A stretch of DNA of 35,096 bases from an uncultured Opitutia bacterium. Its GTDB lineage: Bacteria; Verrucomicrobiota; Verrucomicrobiia; Opitutales; Coraliomargaritaceae. The translations under genes were made by a program, and so were the position numbers. Positions 26,951 through 35,096 of the stretch are shown piece after piece (the first letter of the stretch is position 1; the number at the start of each line of letters is the position of its first letter). The stretch is taken from NCBI GenBank assembly GCA_937136395.1, contig CAKZOI010000061.1:1-35096 (forward strand). Reading direction: 5' to 3'. The notes under the pieces are model-generated. The model saw nothing but the letters and a program-made list of their open reading frames with translations, was not told where the DNA came from and searched no databases.

Positions 26951-27802
26951 CTAGCGGAAGAGCAATACGGGAATTTTGACCTCACGAATCATCGCACTCG
27001 TGGTGCTACCGACGATTAAATGACGAATGTGGGAGTGCCCGTAGGCGCCCATGACTAATAGGTCGATATGATCGTCTGCAACGACTTCAGCGATGACTTT
27101 CTCGGGCTCACCATCACGGTGTTCGATAGTGACCTCGAAACCGGATGCTTTGAGTGTGTTTTCGGCATCGGCTAGTGCGGCTTCGATCTTAGAATTTGCA
27201 GCGCCAACATAAAGCAGGTAGCAGTGCATGCCTTTGAGAAGTGGGCTGTTTGCCACGTATTCGACTGCTTTTTTGGCGCTGTGGCCGCCGTCGAATGCCA
27301 ATACAAAGTTGTTGAGTGGTGCAAAAGCACGAGAGGCGACCAGCACGGGATGTTGGCAGCTGCGAATCACACGTTCGAGGTTGCTGCCGAGGTGCCCTTT
27401 TTCAAAATCTGCATTGTTGCCGCGTTTACCGATGACAACGAGATCCGCATCACGCTCAAAATTTTCGATTTCATCACTGAGCTTACCGTGCTTTTGGTCG
27501 GCCTGAATATGATCGATGCCTTCGGCTTTGAGCGCGCTTTCAGCGTCTTCGAGTATCGCTTGGCCGCGTTTCTGGGCGATTTTTGCCCGTGTGGCTTCGA
27601 GTTCGACGAGTTCGTTGAGCAAAGCGGTGCGTGCGCCGACCCCCATGCTGCCACTATAGTTGGCTTTGACTGGGTCTTCGTGATGTGGATTAAGCATATG
27701 TAACACATGGACGGAGGCGTCCAATTGCTTGGCAGCCCATGCGGCGTGTTGATAGATGCTGGTCGAATATTGAGAACCGTCGGTGCAAGCTAGGATGTTC
27801 AT
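26951..27802 (-). CDS. Tandem universal stress protein
   Basis: 283 residues holding two UspA domains in tandem (about 1-140 and 150-283). The second shows the ATP-binding pattern G2xG9xG(S/T) in 'GAYGHSHIRHLIVGSTTSA'. The first, 'GKRGNNADFEKGHLGSNL', has one extra residue in the spacer, so ATP binding there is less certain. Start 'MNILACTDGSQYSTSIY' is canonical. It lies 67 bases downstream of the SulP gene; such pairs are common and suggest that it senses or regulates the transporter. Cytoplasmic; no membrane segment. Confidence 0.9.
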   Translation of the reverse strand: MNILACTDGSQYSTSIYQHAAWAAKQLDASVHVLHMLNPHHEDPVKANYSGSMGVGARTALLNELVELEATRAKIAQKRGQAILEDAESALKAEGIDHIQADQKHGKLSDEIENFERDADLVVIGKRGNNADFEKGHLGSNLERVIRSCQHPVLVASRAFAPLNNFVLAFDGGHSAKKAVEYVANSPLLKGMHCYLLYVGAANSKIEAALADAENTLKASGFEVTIEHRDGEPEKVIAEVVADDHIDLLVMGAYGHSHIRHLIVGSTTSAMIREVKIPVLLFR

Positions 27803-27869
27803 AGGATAATAAAGGGTGTGGGTTGCGGGATTTCAGCTTTTCAAATTTTCAGTCTTTCAGCGTTTATAC

Positions 27870-29357
27870 TTAGTGTCCGCCGAGTGCATCGTCCGCGCCT
27901 GGCTTGTCGTATTTAGCGACTTCAAGGACGAGGGTCTTGCTGGCTTCATTCATTCCGGAGATCTCTACTTCAGTGCCTTCGCGGCGGAATTTCAAGACTA
28001 CACGGTCGAGCGCATTAATCGAGGAAAGGTCCCAGAAGTGAGCTGCAGAGACATCGATAGTGACTTTTTCGAGGACTTCGCGAAAGTCGAAGGCATCGGC
28101 AAAGCTAGTTGCTGAGACAAAGAATAGTTGGCCGCGCACAGTGTAGGTGCGGGCTTTCTTGGAGACTTCGATGTCGGAAGTAATATCCAGCTGACCGGAT
28201 ACTTTGTAGGCGAAAAAGACTGCGCTGAGTAGCACACCTGCACCGACACCGTATGCGAGATTGTGTGTGAACACTGTGGTCAAGACCGTTACGAGCATAA
28301 CGATGCTGGATGTGCGGTGGTGGATGCGCAGGTTTTTGATGGATGACCAACTGAATGTGCCGATCGAAACCATGATCATGACTGCGACAAGCGCAGCCAT
28401 TGGAATTTGACTGACTAAACCACCCATCAAGACGATTAGGATGAGCAGGATAATCCCTGCAGCAAAGGTTGAGAGACGTCCGCGGCCCCCTGATTGCACA
28501 TTGATCACGGATTGTCCGATCATTGCACAACCAGCCATGCCGCCGAAGAATCCAGAAACGATATTGGCGATCCCTTGTCCTGTGCATTCACGGTTTTTGT
28601 TACTCGATGTATCGGTAAAGTCATCAACGATGGTCGAGGTCATGAGTGATTCGAGTAGGCCGACGATCGCGAGCGAGATCGCATAAGGGAAGATGATGCC
28701 TAGTGTGGTTAAATTAAGTGGCACATCTGGAAGTAAAAAGACGGGCAGCGTAGAGGGAAGTTCGCCCATGTCGCCGACAGTATTGAGTGTTTGATCCAGT
28801 CCCATGGACATGGATACACCAGTAAGCACGATGATACAAACGAGGGGGGAGGGCACGGCAGTGGTTAGCAACGGTAGTCCATAGATGATTGCGAGCCCTG
28901 CGGCCACCATGCCATACATCAGCAGACCTTGATCGTGAAATTGTGGTAACTGCGCCATGAAAATGATAATTGCGAGAGCATTGACAAAGCCTGTGACTAC
29001 AGAGCGCGAAACGAAGCGCATGAGATTTCCAAGCTTTAAGGCGCCAGCTCCGATTTGAAGAATACCTGTCAAAATAGTTGCTGGCAGTAAATATTCGAGA
29101 CCGTGGTCACGCACAAGAGATACGAGTAGGACCGCCATGGCACCTGTAGCAGCGGAGATCATTCCCGCGCGACCACCAACAAAGGCGATGACGACTGCGA
29201 TACAGAAGGAAGCGTAAAGTCCTACCTTGGGGTCGACTCCCGCGATAATCGAGAATGCGATTGCTTCAGGGATCAAGGCGAGTGCCACAACAGTGCCAGC
29301 GATGATGTCACGGCGTGGGTTCGAAAACCACTCTTGAAAATATTTTGAGCTATTCAT
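27870..29357 (-). CDS. SulP-family anion transporter with STAS domain
   Basis: 495 residues: about eleven to twelve membrane helices, then a C-terminal STAS domain (about residues 395-490, '[20 protein letters not shown]', '[19 protein letters not shown]'). Starts '[20 protein letters not shown]', the SulP entry motif, with '[20 protein letters not shown]' in the core. The family carries sulfate, bicarbonate or dicarboxylates with H+ or Na+. It is close to the BicA/YchM-like bacterial members, so bicarbonate is plausible, but the substrate cannot be settled from sequence. It is first in the run SulP-Usp-galM and begins just after the tRNA-Arg terminator. Confidence 0.93.
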   Translation of the reverse strand: MNSSKYFQEWFSNPRRDIIAGTVVALALIPEAIAFSIIAGVDPKVGLYASFCIAVVIAFVGGRAGMISAATGAMAVLLVSLVRDHGLEYLLPATILTGILQIGAGALKLGNLMRFVSRSVVTGFVNALAIIIFMAQLPQFHDQGLLMYGMVAAGLAIIYGLPLLTTAVPSPLVCIIVLTGVSMSMGLDQTLNTVGDMGELPSTLPVFLLPDVPLNLTTLGIIFPYAISLAIVGLLESLMTSTIVDDFTDTSSNKNRECTGQGIANIVSGFFGGMAGCAMIGQSVINVQSGGRGRLSTFAAGIILLILIVLMGGLVSQIPMAALVAVMIMVSIGTFSWSSIKNLRIHHRTSSIVMLVTVLTTVFTHNLAYGVGAGVLLSAVFFAYKVSGQLDITSDIEVSKKARTYTVRGQLFFVSATSFADAFDFREVLEKVTIDVSAAHFWDLSSINALDRVVLKFRREGTEVEISGMNEASKTLVLEVAKYDKPGADDALGGH

Positions 29358-29363
29358 GGTAGG

Positions 29364-29401
29364 AAAAAAGAAAACCGCTTCCTTATTAAGGGAAGCGGTT
29401 T
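29364..29401 (-). terminator. Rho-independent terminator of tRNA-Arg
   Basis: AAACCGCTTCC/GGAAGCGGTTT (29372-29382 with 29391-29401), loop of eight, followed on the minus strand by TTCTTTTTTCC. It ends the tRNA transcript a few bases before the SulP start codon. Confidence 0.9.
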
Positions 29402-29407
29402 AAAAGG

Positions 29408-29488
<81 letters not shown>

Positions 29489-29575
29489 AGGAAATGCGGG
29501 ATAAAGACAAAGTGAGCTGGTTAGATCAAGCAGAACTTTTACTTTTTTTAAGAAATCTGCTTAAATGCCCTCAAC

Positions 29576-31234
29576 TTAGTCTGTTGCTTCCGGTGCGTCT
29601 TCTTCTGGAAGGCCTTTAGCAACGAGTTCGTTGACCAAGCTGCTACGGCTGACTGAAGAGGATAGATAGGAGAGAAATTGAGCCGATTGTTTCAAATCTT
29701 CGTTATCCGCAGCGATTTCTGGGACTTCTTTAGACTCGAGGTAGACGAAAGTGCCGATTTCGTCGGCAGTCAGCATAGGGGAAATGGTGCCAGCGACCAT
29801 GCCTTGTGCGGTTTGTAGCACGGATCGGTCGAGCTCGCGAGGCGCCTCTTCAACTTTGAAGGCATCGAAACTGTTGGTGCCTAAGTCGAGCGCTTCAGCA
29901 GCATCTACAAAACTGATACCTTCAGCGACTTTCGCTTCAAGCTCTGCTTTGAGGCTTTCGCCTTTTTCATTGTAGAGTTCGCGCTTTTTATCGGCAGTAT
30001 AATTTGCAGTGACTTCTGCTTTTACTGTTTCGAATGCTGGCAACTCTGGTGCGATTCGGCCCTCGTAAATCAACACTGCAAAGGCGCCCTTGACTGGATA
30101 GGCGTCGGAATAATAGCGGTTTGCATTCAGTGAGAATGCAGATTCGAGCATTTTGGGAGAGAGTGCACGTTGCGCCGCACTTTGCGCAGTATAGGGTTCG
30201 ATGGGAATGAGTGTCAGGTTCGACTCGTTTATTAATTGGTTGAATGCAGCAGAGTCGTGCTTGATGTCGTCGCGATACAGTTTGTAAGCAAACGCTTGTG
30301 CGGCTTCGTTGGCTAGACGCTCAGCGCTTTCAGTCTGCAGGCTCGCAGCGACAGCATCACGCACTGTCTCAAAGGTGATGACTGGAGCTTCCTCGCCTTC
30401 GGCTGTTTTTGGAAGTGTTGCCGTGTGAGCATCGACAAATTGTGCACGATTGGCGATGAAGTGTTCGCGGAGCTCAGCTTCAGCAGCTTCTTCAACTTGG
30501 TCCTGATATTGGGACGCCGGGAAGACGACGTAGCTTGCTTTGATACGCTCAGGGATTTCGTAGCGTGCACTGTTTGCTGTGAAGTATTCTTGGAGGGCTT
30601 CGTCAGTGACTGTAATCTCAGGGTTGAAATCTTTGTAAGCGAGCTCTGCAGTGGTTAGCTTGAGCGTGGTTTGACGGCTCTGTGTTTGCGCGATGGCTTC
30701 GGATGGCAGGATAAAGCCAGGGCCGGAGATCACTGAGGAAAGTTGATTGATACGGTAGTCCTCCTCCAGCACGAGACCTACAAGGCCCGATTGTGCGCGT
30801 GGGTTGGAATCGACACTGTCGACAAATGCTGTGTAAGCATCGGGGCTGAATTGACCGTCAGGGCCAGCAAAGGCACGTTTTGTTTTCACGAATTCAGCGA
30901 GGGCTTCTGGGCCTGGAGAGGGCACGCCAATTTCGTCGGCCAAGTGCAACATCGCGATTCGATTGATGATCATCGATTGGTATTGTGCATCCGAGCGGAT
31001 CTGTTGGCCGTCGAAGTAGGCGCTGAGTTGCGCTTTTTCAGCGATGGCTTCGCTTTCACGAGGCGAGTTTAAGTCGACTCCGTAGAACTTTTGCTCCTGA
31101 TAGGCACTACGGTCTGTAGTGCAACCGGGAGTGTTACCAATCGTGAAGACGAAGGCGACAATGATAAGCGCAAGCAATGAGAGGAATATCCAGCGGCCGT
31201 GGCGGATAAGGTGATGTTGAATCCAAGAGATCAT
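29576..31234 (-). CDS. PpiD/SurA-like periplasmic chaperone
   Basis: 552 residues. One N-terminal membrane helix (about 15-33, 'WIFLSLLALIIVAFVFTIGN') anchors a large periplasmic part, as in PpiD. The SurA-N-like helical region follows ('INRIAMLHLADEIGVPSPGP', 'FDGQQIRSDAQYQSMI'), then a helical and coil region with 'ITVTDEALQEYFTANSARYE', typical of SurA/PpiD before the rotamase domain. A parvulin-type prolyl isomerase domain is not clearly visible, so it may be mainly a chaperone. Opposite in idea to rseP, it belongs to envelope folding. The start ATG at 31234 places the helix correctly. Convergent or neighbouring gene ties are weak. Confidence 0.8.
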   Translation of the reverse strand: MISWIQHHLIRHGRWIFLSLLALIIVAFVFTIGNTPGCTTDRSAYQEQKFYGVDLNSPRESEAIAEKAQLSAYFDGQQIRSDAQYQSMIINRIAMLHLADEIGVPSPGPEALAEFVKTKRAFAGPDGQFSPDAYTAFVDSVDSNPRAQSGLVGLVLEEDYRINQLSSVISGPGFILPSEAIAQTQSRQTTLKLTTAELAYKDFNPEITVTDEALQEYFTANSARYEIPERIKASYVVFPASQYQDQVEEAAEAELREHFIANRAQFVDAHTATLPKTAEGEEAPVITFETVRDAVAASLQTESAERLANEAAQAFAYKLYRDDIKHDSAAFNQLINESNLTLIPIEPYTAQSAAQRALSPKMLESAFSLNANRYYSDAYPVKGAFAVLIYEGRIAPELPAFETVKAEVTANYTADKKRELYNEKGESLKAELEAKVAEGISFVDAAEALDLGTNSFDAFKVEEAPRELDRSVLQTAQGMVAGTISPMLTADEIGTFVYLESKEVPEIAADNEDLKQSAQFLSYLSSSVSRSSLVNELVAKGLPEEDAPEATD

Positions 31235-31412
31235 GAGTAGATAAAAGAGAAAGCGGGGAGGTTAGGTGTGCCATCTGCTCTGTCAACCAATTGGTTACAT
31301 AGACTTCGCAGTTTTGGGCGATTGTTTTTCGGGGTATCTCCGAGGATGAGAGCGAGGATATCCCGACTGGCTTGAGCCTATCGAAGGTGTCCGCATTCGT
31401 TATAATCCGTGC

Positions 31413-32888
31413 TTACAAAAACTCGCTAATTGTTTGGTCAGCGGCGGCACAATTTTTCAGGGTCACGACTTCGTCGAGGTAAGTGCGAACAGCAGGGGAG
31501 CTATCCGCGACCAGTTCGGCACCGTCGTTATTGCCGAAACACTCAAAATCCTGTTTGAATTGCCCGAGGGTGATCGAATCGAGAGGGCGTCCAGGTTGGA
31601 AGGCGTGGTCGCGCTCATCGTTTACGGTTTTGGTTTCTATTTGAGTCAGGTAGCCGATCGAGCAGAGGCGGTTGATGCTAGAATTTAAGATATGGCTCGG
31701 CACACGCAGGCGTTTATGCAACTCACTCGCTCGAGTGGGCGGGCCTCCTTTTTGAAAACGTTTAGCAATCATCAGTAGCACTGCGAGAGATACCGTCTCA
31801 CGCGAGCGCTCGCTGTTTTTTTGCCAAGCGTTTTCGTTGCTTAAGTAGTCGGCATTTTGCATGGCATAGGTGACTTGCCCACCGAGTAAGATTAGTAGCC
31901 AGAAGACGTAGAGGCCAAGCATCAGCACCACGATGATACCTACGGATCCGTAGAGGCTTTTATTGCTGACCACCTGCTGCACGTAAAGGAACGAAAGCAT
32001 CTTATAAATCTGTAAGAGAGCGACGATCAATATGGCGCCCACCAATGCGGGTTTCCATTCCACTTGCGTATTGGGGATAAAGCGCAGAAATGCCGCCAAT
32101 AGCATGACGATTATCAGGAAGGTAATGACTGGGATAAAGAAAGTCAGCACAGACTGAATTGCCGTTCCAAATGGTAAGGTTTCCGCAAAGGAAAGAAAGG
32201 CGTTAAATACTTGTAGCGATATGGCAGCTGTGCCGAGCACTGCTCCGAGGCTGATAAATGTCCAATAGGTGACGATACGTTCGGTGAAATTTCGCCCCTG
32301 AGCGACGCCCCACAGTGTATTGAAGGAAGTCTCGATTGAGATCAATACACGTAGGCAAATAAAGAGTAGCACTAAGGTGCCAACGATACCCACGGTGCCA
32401 GACTTAGCGACCGAGCTAAAATTATTAATCAATTCAAGTAGTTCTGGAGCAATTTCCGTCTTCGCCCCGACCGAGCCGTCATCATCAACGGATACCGCGA
32501 CTTGTGGGGCCGCAAATTGTATCATGTCGGTTATTTTCTGAACGACCACGCTATCTTGAGGATCCGCGTTGAGGTCTGAAATATCCTTATCGAGCAAGAA
32601 GCCCGAAATCATAATACTGAAGGCAATTAGTGGGCCAATTCCGATCGACGAGTAGAAAGTGAGCGCAGCCGATTGCATAGGCAGTTGGTTGCGCTTTAAA
32701 CCTTGGGCCGTCAGTGTGAGAATACGCAGTAGCAAATAGACCCGGGCACGGACGGTTCGTCTCCCGAGGTGTTCGAGTTCCCAGATGTCTTTACCTAGCA
32801 GCGCTTGTGTGCGTTTGCTATAAGTGTCTACATGGCTGATTAGGCGTTTCAGTTTGCCTGCTTCAGCGTTGTTTTTCGGAGTGTCCAA
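31413..32888 (-). CDS. YihY/virulence-factor-BrkB family membrane protein with C-terminal winged helix
   Basis: 491 residues, longer than E. coli YihY (about 290). The membrane domain spans about residues 60-340, with six hydrophobic segments and the family pattern 'SAALTFYSSIGIGPLIAFSI' and 'KSLYGSVGIIVVLMLGLYVF'. After it, about residues 365-430 resemble a winged helix ('VSLAVLLMIAKRFQKGGPPT', 'ELHKRLRVPSHILNSSINRL', 'IGYLTQ'). Older annotation as RNase BN is wrong for this family. Function unknown. The same fusion occurs in some Bacteroidetes and Verrucomicrobia members as far as I recall. The gene is 28 bases downstream of the GYF_2 gene. Confidence 0.88.
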   Translation of the reverse strand: MDTPKNNAEAGKLKRLISHVDTYSKRTQALLGKDIWELEHLGRRTVRARVYLLLRILTLTAQGLKRNQLPMQSAALTFYSSIGIGPLIAFSIMISGFLLDKDISDLNADPQDSVVVQKITDMIQFAAPQVAVSVDDDGSVGAKTEIAPELLELINNFSSVAKSGTVGIVGTLVLLFICLRVLISIETSFNTLWGVAQGRNFTERIVTYWTFISLGAVLGTAAISLQVFNAFLSFAETLPFGTAIQSVLTFFIPVITFLIIVMLLAAFLRFIPNTQVEWKPALVGAILIVALLQIYKMLSFLYVQQVVSNKSLYGSVGIIVVLMLGLYVFWLLILLGGQVTYAMQNADYLSNENAWQKNSERSRETVSLAVLLMIAKRFQKGGPPTRASELHKRLRVPSHILNSSINRLCSIGYLTQIETKTVNDERDHAFQPGRPLDSITLGQFKQDFECFGNNDGAELVADSSPAVRTYLDEVVTLKNCAAADQTISEFL

Positions 32889-32916
32889 AATAGAATGCGC
32901 GCACCATCACCGCTAG

Positions 32917-33729
32917 CTAGTTGGCGATGATCTGGAAGACAATGCTTTGGAAAAAATCGTTAAAGCGACCAACAGTGGCTAGGTAAGCTAAGAACGAGTT
33001 AGCTGCGATACCAAGAATCACAGAGAGTAACATTATTGAGTAACGTTTACTGATAGTCGCTAAGAAGATGCCGACACCCGCTGCGGCTGCTATGACCGTT
33101 AGAATTGGGTCGGTCAGTGCCCAACCTACGTAAACACCGAAACCAAGAGTGAGCATACCACGCCCGCGGAGAATCGGGTATACTTCGGTAACCGAGAGGA
33201 ACAGCAGGATGCCTAAGACGAAATCTAATAAGCCGAGCAGTATGAATGGGAAATTGATCAGGTTCGCGTAGTTGCTTTCATCGAAGATGACTCGAATGAC
33301 CTCGAAGTGCGGATAGAGTAAGAAGATCGACGAAGCCATCATCATGAATCCTAAACCAGTAGCGGAAACGGAGACTGCCTTGTTAAAACTTTCTTTTTTA
33401 TGCCTCAGTGTTTTTTTCTCTGCAGTATTTCCGTCAGCCGCATCAAGCATGGCTTCAACGCTGTGTCCACCGGGGTCTTTTTGGGCTTCTTGTTGGTCTA
33501 TCTCCTTTTTTGATTTGTTGATTTTTAGCTTAAGGCTTTCGCGCTCTGGAAATACTTGAGCGCACAACTCTTTGTTGAGGGCGATGGGCACCCATTCCTC
33601 TTTGGTTTCGTCGTAGTAAAGAGAGTTTTCGGTGAGTTGTCCTGCCTCTCCTAATGTCTGTAATTTCATGGGGTCAAACGGTCCACGGGATTCGTTCTGT
33701 TCCGGGGTGCGTATGTAGTAATCAGGCAT
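32917..33729 (-). CDS. GYF_2 (DUF4339) domain membrane protein
   Basis: 270 residues. The N-terminus 'YYIRTPEQNESRGPFDPMKL' and 'LYYDETKEEWVPI' match the GYF_2/DUF4339 domain (residues 1-60), which has a conserved G-P-x-D and W-x-P pattern. A charged, probably coiled linker (about 60-120) follows, then roughly six hydrophobic segments to the C-terminus. Such proteins often recruit partners through proline-rich peptides. Role unknown. Head to head with the LysM gene at 33913, and followed by yihY. Confidence 0.75.
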   Translation of the reverse strand: MPDYYIRTPEQNESRGPFDPMKLQTLGEAGQLTENSLYYDETKEEWVPIALNKELCAQVFPERESLKLKINKSKKEIDQQEAQKDPGGHSVEAMLDAADGNTAEKKTLRHKKESFNKAVSVSATGLGFMMMASSIFLLYPHFEVIRVIFDESNYANLINFPFILLGLLDFVLGILLFLSVTEVYPILRGRGMLTLGFGVYVGWALTDPILTVIAAAAGVGIFLATISKRYSIMLLSVILGIAANSFLAYLATVGRFNDFFQSIVFQIIAN

Positions 33730-33912
33730 CGTTATATAAGGTTGACGGTAAATTTAATCGTGGGCGATGGACGCGTTCTTTGTATCCATGAATTACGTCA
33801 CTCTTCACGCATTCCAGCAAGCGCAAATAATGGCTTAGGTTCTCGTCAATTTGTGAGTAAAGTCTGTGAACGCTGGCTTGCACACGATGCCAAATTACTT
33901 ACTTTTCCTTCT

Positions 33913-34539
33913 ATGGAAGAAGATCTTAACGAATCCTCAGTATCGATGCTCCCGATAGCTCTCGGCGTCCTAGCGATTGCCCTTGGTGGTGCCGGGCTTT
34001 ATTTTGGTATGACTGCCAACCAACGCTTGAACCCCATTTCCGAAAATCTGGAGTCCAGTGCAGGCAGTGCAGAACGTGTTGAAAAGCAACTGGAACGTTT
34101 TGAAACTCAACTGGCAGAGATAGCAGCTCAAACGGATGAGTTATCTCAAACCGTGGGTCGCTTGCGGGTGTATAGCTCGCAAAGTGAGCGCGATGCCAAG
34201 GCGGCCTTGTCAGGTGTAAAGGCAAATCGCGCCGAAATGGTGAAGCTGGTGGAGCAGCTTAATGGTGTGACTTCGGGAGGAAGCGCTTCGAGCGCCTCTA
34301 CCGAGCAAGCTATTACGAGTTCAATTTCCACACCTACGAATAATGATACCGTAGCCATCAGCTCTGGAGGTGCCGCAAGCGCAACGACGCCAGGTGTGTA
34401 TAAGATTCAGTCAGGTGACAATTTTGCGAAAATCGCTTCGAACAAGGGGATTAGCTTACAGGCAGTATTAGATGCCAACCCGGGCGTCGACCCTCGTCGA
34501 TTACAGATCGGACAGGAAATCAAGATTCCAGCCAACTAG
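33913..34539 (+). CDS. Membrane-anchored coiled-coil LysM protein
   Basis: 208 residues from ATG 33913. The longer frame to 33742 has no good start and runs into the divergent gene's leader. 'SMLPIALGVLAIALGGAGLY' (about 11-30) is a membrane anchor. Residues about 35-95 form a Glu/Gln-rich coiled coil. A Ser/Ala/Thr-rich linker follows, then one LysM domain at the end ('YKIQSGDNFAKIASNKGISL', '...QIGQEIKIPAN'), which should bind peptidoglycan glycan strands. A structural or scaffold role at the cell wall is inferred; there is no catalytic domain. The NUDIX gene starts 3 bases after its stop codon. Confidence 0.85.
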   Translation: MEEDLNESSVSMLPIALGVLAIALGGAGLYFGMTANQRLNPISENLESSAGSAERVEKQLERFETQLAEIAAQTDELSQTVGRLRVYSSQSERDAKAALSGVKANRAEMVKLVEQLNGVTSGGSASSASTEQAITSSISTPTNNDTVAISSGGAASATTPGVYKIQSGDNFAKIASNKGISLQAVLDANPGVDPRRLQIGQEIKIPAN

Positions 34540-34542
34540 TTT

Positions 34543-35096
34543 ATGGCCGAAGACGCGTCTTCACGCACCCCCGCACGTTGGGACATTGTTGGCGATAAGC
34601 TGCTGAGAGCATGCCGCGTGTGGGATTTGCGCGCTCGTCGCTACCGTCACCCTAAAAGTGGTAAAGAAGGAGAGTTTTACTACATCGACTCACGCGATTG
34701 GGCGATCGTTGTCGCACGTACTGTAGAGGGCGAGTTGATCATGATTCGGCAATTTCGTTGGGGTTCTGACGAGCTTTCGTGGGAGTTACCAGGTGGCATT
34801 GTGGATGCTGACGAAGATGTGGTTGCCGCTGGTCTACGTGAGTTGCAGGAGGAAACCGGCTATGTTGCTGAGAGTGGCCAGTTAATTGGCCATTGTAGTC
34901 CAAACCCCGCGATTTTAAATAACACTTGCCAAGTGATTTTTGCCGACAATTGCCGCTTACATGAAGCAGGCACGGATTGGGACGAACACGAGGAAATTGA
35001 AGTGCGCGCGATTCCTGAAGTCGAAGTGCTTCGCTGGGCGAAAGACTGTAAAATTAGCCACGCACTCGCTTTGGTTGGCTTAATGTTCTATCAGTT
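34543..35096 (+). CDS. NUDIX hydrolase, ADP-ribose pyrophosphatase type (3' end outside window)
   Basis: The frame from ATG 34543 is open to the window end. The perfect NUDIX box runs from Gly85 to Tyr107: G-x5-E91, then R99-E100-L-Q-E103-E104-T-G106-Y107. Before it, '[20 protein letters not shown]' matches ADP-sugar pyrophosphatases. After it, '[20 protein letters not shown]' is also typical of that subgroup. The probable reaction is cleavage of a nucleoside diphosphate linked to a sugar or similar, in the cytoplasm. It starts 3 bases after the LysM gene, so they form one transcript. Substrate not determinable. Confidence 0.85.
   Translation, partial: MAEDASSRTPARWDIVGDKLLRACRVWDLRARRYRHPKSGKEGEFYYIDSRDWAIVVARTVEGELIMIRQFRWGSDELSWELPGGIVDADEDVVAAGLRELQEETGYVAESGQLIGHCSPNPAILNNTCQVIFADNCRLHEAGTDWDEHEEIEVRAIPEVEVLRWAKDCKISHALALVGLMFYQ

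Noticed and set aside
27224-27703. 159-codon plus-strand frame
   Set aside because: It is antisense to the tandem universal stress protein, whose motifs are clear; no start signal or domain is visible.
28105-28587. 160-codon open frame on minus inside the SulP gene
   Set aside because: It overlaps the well-conserved SulP frame on the same strand and has shadow-type composition rich in His, Arg and Ser.
29528-29561. AAGCAGA/TCTGCTT hairpin after the PpiD-like gene as terminator
   Set aside because: The loop is about 20 bases long and the T run is inside it, so it does not have a terminator layout.
31413-32888. Ribonuclease BN
   Set aside because: That name for the YihY family is a historical error; true RNase BN is a metallo-beta-lactamase-fold enzyme and this is a membrane protein.

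Overview
The window looks like chromosomal DNA from a marine-type Verrucomicrobiota bacterium, most likely class Opitutae near Coraliomargarita/Puniceicoccales. This is inferred from the mixture of a divergent GPH-symporter/heparinase pair, a GH2 glycosidase with a malectin tail, a large-form IspG, a repeat-containing secreted protein, few Shine-Dalgarno sites and short interspersed repeats. No phage, plasmid, insertion sequence or CRISPR array is visible. Most genes are housekeeping genes on the minus strand.

Region by region: 1-2014 holds the 3' end of a secreted CARDB-like protein and its terminator, followed by about 800 gene-free bases. Positions 2821-6365 are a divergent pair, a sugar symporter and a heparinase II/III-like lyase. 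The lyase runs into the 3' side of a broken peptidoglycan-binding gene lying downstream of ppk1. Positions 9348-12074 hold a tiny lipoprotein, htpG and a DUF3568-like lipoprotein. Positions 12177-16233 hold a secreted ThuA-domain protein, a fragment of unknown origin and a GH2 beta-galactosidase-like gene carrying both a stop codon and a frameshift. Positions 16316-22896 are a compact minus-strand operon, uppS-cdsA-dxr-rseP-ispG, which joins two steps of the MEP isoprenoid pathway to undecaprenyl and phospholipid synthesis and to site-2 proteolysis. Positions 23040-25765 hold an FmdB-like small protein and a TonB-dependent receptor under a TPP riboswitch. Positions 25877-29484 hold galM, a tandem universal stress protein, a SulP transporter and tRNA-Arg(ACG). 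Positions 29576-35096 hold a PpiD/SurA-like chaperone, a YihY-family protein with a C-terminal winged helix, a GYF_2 membrane protein, a LysM protein and a truncated NUDIX hydrolase.

The most interesting observations are these. (1) The TPP riboswitch has a readable sequestor/anti-sequestor switch in front of an outer-membrane receptor, which marks the receptor as a probable thiamine importer. (2) An interspersed GAACGTCGAACATCGAACG-type repeat flanks rseP and has been translated into the RseP C-terminus. (3) A second repeat family has hairpin stems that differ between copies yet remain paired. (4) Several genes carry single-base lesions (GH2, the peptidoglycan-binding gene, the DUF3568-like lipoprotein and perhaps the tiny lipoprotein), which may be gene decay or assembly error. 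I saw no clearly new multi-gene defence or mobile system.
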